A stretch of DNA of 64,000 nt from Chitinophaga niabensis (lineage in GTDB: Bacteria; Bacteroidota; Bacteroidia; Chitinophagales; Chitinophagaceae). Each line of letters starts with the position of its first letter. Positions within the stretch are counted from its first letter, which is position 1. Location: positions 744,001 to 808,000 of the forward strand of contig NZ_FSRA01000002.1 of NCBI RefSeq assembly GCF_900129465.1, in the 5' to 3' direction. Shown here one piece after another: positions 58,664-64,000 of this stretch. The notes under the pieces are model-generated. The model made no database searches. It worked only from the letters and a program-made list of their open reading frames with translations, and had not been told where the DNA came from. The position numbers and the translations under genes were made by a program.

Positions 58664-60544
58664 TTAGAGATTTACAACAAAGGCTCCTTCATCCGGAACC
58701 GAAAAGCAGCGCAAAGGTAGTTTCTTAGCAGCACTTTTCCACTTCCGTATCAGGAAAGGTGTATTAGAACTATCAAAAATTATCGTCTCGTATATAAAAT
58801 AATCGCGCAAACAACTGATATCGACACGCGGATTATGTGACAACAAAATATAATCTATTTTCATCTTCGTGGCGGGCAGCTTGTCAGGAAGCCTGCCGGT
58901 TAAACGCAGGATCCTTTTTCCTTCAAACTGGGTCAGTATTTCTGTTTTGTATTGTTTGCGCTGGCGGCCATTGACACATTCTATGGTTGCATTGTAAATA
59001 ATAATTTTCTTTTGCTGCAATGTGCTGATCCCATCGTAAGCGTGTAATCCTGCAAACAGCACTCCTGTTACTAAAGCCCCATACCAGCGTTTTAATAAAA
59101 GCAACATGGTGATCCCATACAAACATATTGTTTGTGGCAGACTGATCCGGATGTTATGCGTAACGGCACCGGGAACCTTATCCAGCCATTGTATACATGT
59201 GTTCATGACCATGATACCTCCTGCCAGTAATTTACCCAGCCAGATATTAGGCAGGCATACCAGTATGATCTCTCCGTATAAAAGCATGGTGGAAAGCGGC
59301 ACGGCTATGAGGTTTGCCAGCAGGAACAGGTTAGGGAACTGATGGAAATAATACAGGCATACCGGCCATGTAAATACCTGTGCGGCAATTGAAACAGCTA
59401 TCATCTGCCAGAGTTTATCCAGCCATTTGTTGCGGAGCATCCACCGGTCATAAACAGGTTGATAACAGAACAGGATGCCGCCTACTGCCAGGAAGGACAA
59501 CTGAAAACCCACGTCTACCATAAAATAAGGTTGATAACACAACAATAGAAAAGCCGCCGCGGCCAGTGTATTACGGCTATTGGAATATCTTCCCAGCATA
59601 AATTGTCCTGTTGCTATGATACTGAACATTACCGCGGAACGAAGTACAGAAGCAGAAGCCCCGGTCAGCAAAGAGAAAGCCCATAACACTGCAATTACCA
59701 ACAGCGCCCTGGCTGCCTTAGGCATCCATTTCAACAATTGAAGCAGTGTAACATAGATCAGCCCCAGGTGTAAACCGGAAATGGCAATGATATGCACTAC
59801 CCCGGTATTCGTATATGCCTGCACGATACCTTTATCCAGTTCCTCCCGGTAGCCGATCAGCAATGCCTGTGCAATTCCGTATTCCTGCTGCCGGGGGATG
59901 TATTGCCGCAGGGTGTTCAGGCAATGATCACGGGTATCCTGCAACCAGTTCCTACGAGGCTTACCCGGCAAAACCTGCCAGTTTTTAAGGGATACCTGGT
60001 GAAAGAGGTTCCGGTAACTGCAATATTTAGCGTAATCGAAGCCTCCGGGGTAACCCATCCCTTTGATCCGCCGGATATTTCCCTGTATCATTAGCCGGTC
60101 CCCATATTGCAGAGGGGGTCTTTCCCGGAAATAGAGCAATATTTTCCCGGTAACGGGCTGCGGAACGCCCTCATTTATGATTGCAGACACGGTAGCCCCT
60201 ACTTTCCTGGAATGAGGCTGTTCCTCCAGCGAGAGGATCAGCAGGCTGCTATCCTTCAAATGATGCCCTACCCAATCTGCCCGGTGGCGGATATCTGCCT
60301 GCTGCCATAACCCCATTCCCAATAAAAAGATGGTGATATGGATACATGCTCCCTGTAGATGCCGCAGGGCAAAATGGTCTTTTAACCTCAAAAAGGAAGG
60401 CAAGGCCCAGCCTGTTAAACCGCAAACGGATAGGATCAAAAATGCCCGGATGGATATCGTAGCATACATGCCCAGGATCATACCGGCCATAAAGGGGATC
60501 AGGAGGCGCAGGAAGGGCGCCTTTTTCCAAAGGTTAACAAACAT
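58664..60544 (-). CDS. comEC: ComEC/Rec2-type DNA uptake channel protein
   Basis: 626 residues from the ATG at 60544 (MFVNLWKKAPFL); 60595 is an alternative with 17 more residues. N-terminal DUF4131 part with OB-like strands (about 90-200), then the competence membrane domain (about 205-500) with GVVHIIAISGLHLGLIY and several helices. The C-terminal metallo-beta-lactamase region is short and degenerate (DYILLSHNPRVDI without the full HxHxDH site), so it is probably not an active nuclease. It may take up DNA in natural transformation. Next gene purH, 12 nt downstream. Confidence 0.88.
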   Translation of the reverse strand: MFVNLWKKAPFLRLLIPFMAGMILGMYATISIRAFLILSVCGLTGWALPSFLRLKDHFALRHLQGACIHITIFLLGMGLWQQADIRHRADWVGHHLKDSSLLILSLEEQPHSRKVGATVSAIINEGVPQPVTGKILLYFRERPPLQYGDRLMIQGNIRRIKGMGYPGGFDYAKYCSYRNLFHQVSLKNWQVLPGKPRRNWLQDTRDHCLNTLRQYIPRQQEYGIAQALLIGYREELDKGIVQAYTNTGVVHIIAISGLHLGLIYVTLLQLLKWMPKAARALLVIAVLWAFSLLTGASASVLRSAVMFSIIATGQFMLGRYSNSRNTLAAAAFLLLCYQPYFMVDVGFQLSFLAVGGILFCYQPVYDRWMLRNKWLDKLWQMIAVSIAAQVFTWPVCLYYFHQFPNLFLLANLIAVPLSTMLLYGEIILVCLPNIWLGKLLAGGIMVMNTCIQWLDKVPGAVTHNIRISLPQTICLYGITMLLLLKRWYGALVTGVLFAGLHAYDGISTLQQKKIIIYNATIECVNGRQRKQYKTEILTQFEGKRILRLTGRLPDKLPATKMKIDYILLSHNPRVDISCLRDYFIYETIIFDSSNTPFLIRKWKSAAKKLPLRCFSVPDEGAFVVNL

Positions 60545-60637
60545 ACTTACAAACAATGGTCTGATTGAAATTAAGGCATTTTTACACAAAATCAATAAAT
60601 GGCTGATAATCAGTTCTTTCCTATAATTATGGGAGCG

Positions 60638-60760
60638 TTCTCCTATATCGCTCCTATAGCACTGCTATAGCATTGTAGGCACATAGGTATATCGAAACGA
60701 TATAGGAATGCTATAAGAGTGCTATAGGAATGCGCCTTCAGTGATATAGGGATATAGAAT
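60638..60760. repeat. Palindrome-rich spacer with repeated CTATA/TATAG motifs
   Basis: A 23-base element TCCTATAGCACTGCTATAGC... (60652-60674) is inverted at 60707-60729 with two mismatches. Between them TATATCG-AAA-CGATATA (60688-60704) forms a hairpin, and TCCTATATCG (60641-60650) pairs with CGATATAGGA (60698-60707). More TATAG copies lie at 60744-60757. It sits between the carB terminator and comEC, both minus-strand. Confidence 0.65.
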
Positions 60761-60778
60761 TTCAGTACTTGTATGAAT

Positions 60779-60811
60779 AAAAAAGGCCGGGTCATAAATG
60801 ACCCGGCCTCT
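60779..60811 (-). terminator. Rho-independent terminator after carB
   Basis: A perfect 12-bp stem AGGCCGGGTCAT (60784-60795) / ATGACCCGGCCT (60798-60809), loop of 2. On the minus strand it is followed by six T. Confidence 0.85.
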
Positions 60812-60832
60812 TAAAATTTATGTGGAAGACGA

Positions 60833-63649
60833 TTACTTACTCAGGTGCATGCTTCTTTCTTTATAAAGCGTTCTGAAGTAAGGGTCCCTCAGATCCTTAA
60901 TGAAACGGATAGCTTCCCCTGTAGATTTCATTTCAGGCCCGAGTTCTTTATTCACGCCGGGGAACTTGTTGAAGGAGAATACCGGTTCTTTGATGGCAAA
61001 GCCCTTCAGGTTCTTCTCTATCTTGAAATCTGTGAGTTTATTAGCGCCCAGCATCACTTTGGTGGCGATGTTGAGGTAAGGTACCTGGTAAGCCTTCGCG
61101 ATGAAAGGCGTGGTCCGGGATGCCCTTGGGTTAGCTTCGATCACAAACACCTGCCCATCCTTAATGGCGAACTGGATGTTGATCAATCCTTTGATATTCA
61201 GCGCACGGGCTATTTTCTCAGAATAGTATTCCATGGTGGTAACGATCATCTGGCTGAGGTTGAACGCTGGTAATACCGCGTTACTGTCCCCACTATGGAT
61301 ACCGGCTGGTTCAATATGCTCCATCACACCCATTACATGGAAATTCTCCCCGTCGAAGATAGCATCGATCTCAGCCTCCTGGCAACGGTCCAGGAAGTGG
61401 TCGATCAGGATCTTATTGCCCGGTAAGTGTTTCAACAGGCTGAGAACGGATTTTTCCAGCTCTTCCTCGTTGATCACGATCCGCATCCTTTGGCCGCCCA
61501 GTACATAAGAAGGACGGACCAGTACAGGATATCCTACTTCTTTTGCCACTTCAATGGCATCGTCTGTATTATAAGCAGTACCGTATTTAGGGAATGGAAT
61601 GCCGAGTTCTTTCAACCTGTCGGAGAAACGGCCGCGGTCTTCCGCAATATCCATACTGTCAAAGGAAGTACCGATGATCTTTACTCCTTTCTCTGTGAGC
61701 TTCTTGGCCAGTTTCAGTGCCGTTTGCCCGCCCAGCTGAACGATCACGCCTTCTGGTTTTTCCAGCTCAATGATCTCCCAGAGGTGTTCCCAGTATACCG
61801 GCTCAAAGTAAAGTTTGTTAGCCATGTCAAAGTCTGTAGACACCGTTTCAGGGTTACAGTTCACCATAATGGCATCGTAACCGCATTCCTGGATGGCTTG
61901 CAGACCGTGGGTGCAGCAATAGTCGAATTCAATACCCTGGCCGATCCTGTTGGGGCCGGAACCGAGTACGATCACTTTCTTTTTATCAGAAGGGATGCTT
62001 TCGTTCTCTGTATCGAAAGTAGAATAGAAGTAAGGTGTTTTGGCTTCAAACTCTGCTGCACAGGTATCTACCATTTTATAGGTACGTACAATGCCGGCGG
62101 CTTTCCGTTTTTCATATACTTCATCTTCTTCGCAGTTGCCAAAGATGATGGCCAGTTGCTTATCTGAGAAGCCCATTTGTTTGGCTTCTTTCAGGAGGTC
62201 CATGGGAACAGATTCCAGGTCGTGCTCCAGCAGTTGTTTTTCTACTGTTACGATATCGTTGATCTGATGCAGGAACCAGCGGTCGATCAGGGTTGCCTGG
62301 TGGATGGACTTTACAGACATTCCTTCCATCAGCGCATCCTTGATGCGGAAGATACGGTCCCAGGTGGGGCGCTTCAGCTTTTCGATCAGCTGTTCGCTTT
62401 TCAGGAGGGATTTACCGTAGTAACCAAGCCCCACTGCGTCGTTTTCAAGGCTCTGGCAGGCTTTCTGCAATGCCTCGGTGAAAGTGCGGCCGATGGACAT
62501 TACTTCTCCAACTGATTTCATCTGGAGTCCTAACGTATCGTCGGCACCTTTAAATTTATCGAAGTTCCAGCGTGGCATTTTTACGATCACGTAATCCAGC
62601 GCAGGTTCAAAGAAAGCGGAAGTAGTCCTGGTGATCTGGTTCTCCAGTTCATCCAAAGTATACCCGATAGCGAGTTTAGCGGCAATTTTAGCGATGGGGT
62701 AACCCGTTGCTTTGGAGGCCAGTGCAGAAGAACGGCTTACGCGCGGGTTGATCTCAATGGCGATCAGTTCTTCGTTCTCAGGGTTCATGGCAAACTGCAC
62801 ATTACAACCTCCGGCGAAGTTACCCAGCTGGCGCATCATCATCATGGCCTTGTTACGCATGTCCTGGAAAGCAGTATCGCTCAGGGTCATGGCAGGCGCC
62901 ACAGTGATGGAGTCTCCTGTGTGGATGCCCATGGGGTCCAGGTTCTCTACGGTACAAATGATAACAACATTGTCATTTTTGTCCCGCAACAATTCGAGTT
63001 CATATTCTTTCCAGCCGAGTACTGCTTTTTCTACCAGTACCTCGTGCATGGGAGATGCTTTCAAACCACGGTCCAGTGCTTCATCCAGGTCTTCTTTGCC
63101 ATGAACGAAACCACCACCGGTACCACCCAGGGTGAAGGAGGGGCGTATTACAAGCGGGAAGCCTATTTCCTGTGCAAATTCCTTTCCTTCCAGCAGGGAG
63201 TTAGCTGTACGGGCCGGTGCCACGGGAATTCCCAGTTGGATCATCCACTGGCGGAACTGTTCACGGTCTTCCGCTTTATCGATGGCTTTAATATCCACAC
63301 CGATCAGGCGAACATTGAATTTTTCCCAGATACCCAGTTCATCCACTTCTTTACAAAGGTTCAGTGCGGTTTGGCCACCCATGGTAGGCAAAACGGCATC
63401 GATCTGGTTCTCTTCCAGGATCTGTTCAATACTTTCTACCGTCAGTGGCAACAGGTAAACCCTGTCTGCCATCATCGGGTCCGTCATAATAGTAGCCGGA
63501 TTAGAGTTGATCAGGATCACTTTAATTCCTTCTTCCCGGATAGAACGGGCTGCCTGGGAGCCGGAATAGTCAAATTCACAGGCCTGACCAATAATAATAG
63601 GACCGGAGCCGATAATCAGAACAGATTTAATGGAGGTGTCTTTGGGCAT
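60833..63649 (-). CDS. carB: Carbamoyl-phosphate synthase large subunit, short form without allosteric domain
   Basis: 938 residues. Two homologous ATP-grasp halves: IIGSGPIIIGQACEFDYSG, LPTMGGQTALNL, IRPSFTLGGTGGGFVHG in the first; VLGSGPNRIGQGIEFDYCC, VQLGGQTALKLAKKL, VRPSYVLGGQRMRIV in the second. The protein ends at EAIRFIKDLRDPYFRTLYKE, where the E. coli enzyme (1,073 residues) continues into the MGS-like allosteric domain. So regulation by UMP or ornithine through that domain is missing. It makes carbamoyl phosphate for pyrimidines and arginine. carA is not in the window. Confidence 0.95.
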   Translation of the reverse strand: MPKDTSIKSVLIIGSGPIIIGQACEFDYSGSQAARSIREEGIKVILINSNPATIMTDPMMADRVYLLPLTVESIEQILEENQIDAVLPTMGGQTALNLCKEVDELGIWEKFNVRLIGVDIKAIDKAEDREQFRQWMIQLGIPVAPARTANSLLEGKEFAQEIGFPLVIRPSFTLGGTGGGFVHGKEDLDEALDRGLKASPMHEVLVEKAVLGWKEYELELLRDKNDNVVIICTVENLDPMGIHTGDSITVAPAMTLSDTAFQDMRNKAMMMMRQLGNFAGGCNVQFAMNPENEELIAIEINPRVSRSSALASKATGYPIAKIAAKLAIGYTLDELENQITRTTSAFFEPALDYVIVKMPRWNFDKFKGADDTLGLQMKSVGEVMSIGRTFTEALQKACQSLENDAVGLGYYGKSLLKSEQLIEKLKRPTWDRIFRIKDALMEGMSVKSIHQATLIDRWFLHQINDIVTVEKQLLEHDLESVPMDLLKEAKQMGFSDKQLAIIFGNCEEDEVYEKRKAAGIVRTYKMVDTCAAEFEAKTPYFYSTFDTENESIPSDKKKVIVLGSGPNRIGQGIEFDYCCTHGLQAIQECGYDAIMVNCNPETVSTDFDMANKLYFEPVYWEHLWEIIELEKPEGVIVQLGGQTALKLAKKLTEKGVKIIGTSFDSMDIAEDRGRFSDRLKELGIPFPKYGTAYNTDDAIEVAKEVGYPVLVRPSYVLGGQRMRIVINEEELEKSVLSLLKHLPGNKILIDHFLDRCQEAEIDAIFDGENFHVMGVMEHIEPAGIHSGDSNAVLPAFNLSQMIVTTMEYYSEKIARALNIKGLINIQFAIKDGQVFVIEANPRASRTTPFIAKAYQVPYLNIATKVMLGANKLTDFKIEKNLKGFAIKEPVFSFNKFPGVNKELGPEMKSTGEAIRFIKDLRDPYFRTLYKERSMHLSK

Positions 63650-63721
63650 CTTTTTTTATTAGCTATTGATAATGAAAAACCATGCGATCTTTTTAGCCCG
63701 CGAGCGAACAAAAAAATCGTG

Positions 63722-63729
63722 CAAAATTA
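63722..63729 (-). promoter_or_regulatory. Putative promoter -7 element for carB
   Basis: The minus strand reads TAATTTTG (TAnnTTTG); the predicted start is about 68 nt before the carB ATG. No -33 element seen. Confidence 0.35.
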
Positions 63730-63813
63730 CGGGAATAATTGGTTTTTACGGAGATATTATTTGAAATGGATAGCTGAGATGCCCTATATTTTAATTTTAT
63801 ATACTAAATAATG

Positions 63814-64000
63814 CTATTGCGCCAACATGTAAACGTATACCAGCTTCCACTTTCCGTCTACTTTCTGGAATTCAAAATCTTCAATGGTAGCGGCATCGTC
63901 TGATACCATAGATTTATCGTCTTCGCTCAGCAACTTGCGGGCACGCAGCAGGTTGTATTTATTGGCGAACTCTTCTTTTGCAGGCAGTTCCAGGTAATCA
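63814..64000 (-). CDS. Unidentified protein, C-terminal part only (runs off window)
   Basis: An open frame enters from the right edge and ends at TAG 63814-63816. The visible 61 residues include DYLELPAKEEFANKYNLLRA and end VDGKWKLVYVYMLAQ. The ending resembles proteins of the DUF4878/NTF2-like kind (strand with a conserved GxWKL), but that is a guess. Upstream of carB on the same strand. Confidence 0.55.
   Translation of the reverse strand, partial: DYLELPAKEEFANKYNLLRARKLLSEDDKSMVSDDAATIEDFEFQKVDGKWKLVYVYMLAQ

Noticed and set aside
1..64000. tRNA, rRNA, insertion sequences, phage genes or attachment sites
   Set aside because: None was recognised on either strand by eye; genes are core-type and spacing is regular. 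Absence is not proven without a covariance or profile search.

Overview
The window comes from a Bacteroidota chromosome, most likely Chitinophagaceae (Chitinophaga-like). The evidence is: the type IX secretion/gliding genes gldK-L-M-N and gldE-gldD; families typical of this phylum (DUF4271, DUF3109, SusC-type plug and carboxypeptidase-regulatory modules); repeated TAnnTTTG promoter -7 elements just upstream of genes; and few Shine-Dalgarno sequences. No rRNA, tRNA, insertion sequence, prophage or CRISPR array was seen. Most of the window is core chromosome; the main accessory-looking block is an export cluster at 11.7-32.7 kb.

Layout. 1-5.1 kb: 5' end of a Crp/Fnr-type regulator, then gldN, gldM, gldL, gldK (minus strand, transcribed K to N) with a clear terminator. 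5.4-11.6 kb: DUF255 thioredoxin-like protein, uroporphyrinogen-III synthase with a DUF4271 membrane protein, the heme chaperone hemW, and gpsA. 11.7-29.7 kb: a minus-strand array with the order HlyD adaptor, ABC ATPase, small membrane protein, five consecutive MacB/FtsX-like permeases, second ATPase, TolC, second HlyD adaptor, terminator. It faces a divergent sigma-54 response regulator and histidine kinase (30.0-32.7 kb). The gap between them carries a sigma-54-like promoter facing the array and two tandem dyads 21 bp apart, centred about 100-120 bp upstream. I infer that this two-component system switches the array on. 32.7-37.5 kb: lysoplasmalogenase-like protein, serine hydrolase, nadB and a lipid A-type acyltransferase. 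37.5-45.5 kb: BON/LysM stress-type proteins, an MBL-rhodanese sulfur enzyme, an ArsR regulator, tsaB with an HADH-like gene and ridA, a CPBP protease and an L,D-transpeptidase. 45.6-48.8 kb: RNase G, a 31-residue very basic protein, a TPR protein and HU. 49.0-54.8 kb: mutY, ssb, gldE, gldD, DUF3109 and lutB. 54.9-57.0 kb: an ECF sigma factor overlapping a very unusual composite membrane protein. 57.1-64 kb: purH, comEC, a palindrome-rich spacer, carB, and the 3' end of an unidentified gene.

The most interesting points are the sigma-54-controlled five-permease array, the composite protein (anti-sigma-like N-terminus, membrane segment, SusC plug-like segment, carboxypeptidase-regulatory domain and TonB C-terminal domain) next to its sigma factor, the 31-residue basic ORF, and two structured intergenic regions (37.5 kb and 60.6 kb). 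All homology calls are by eye from translated motifs; no database search was run.
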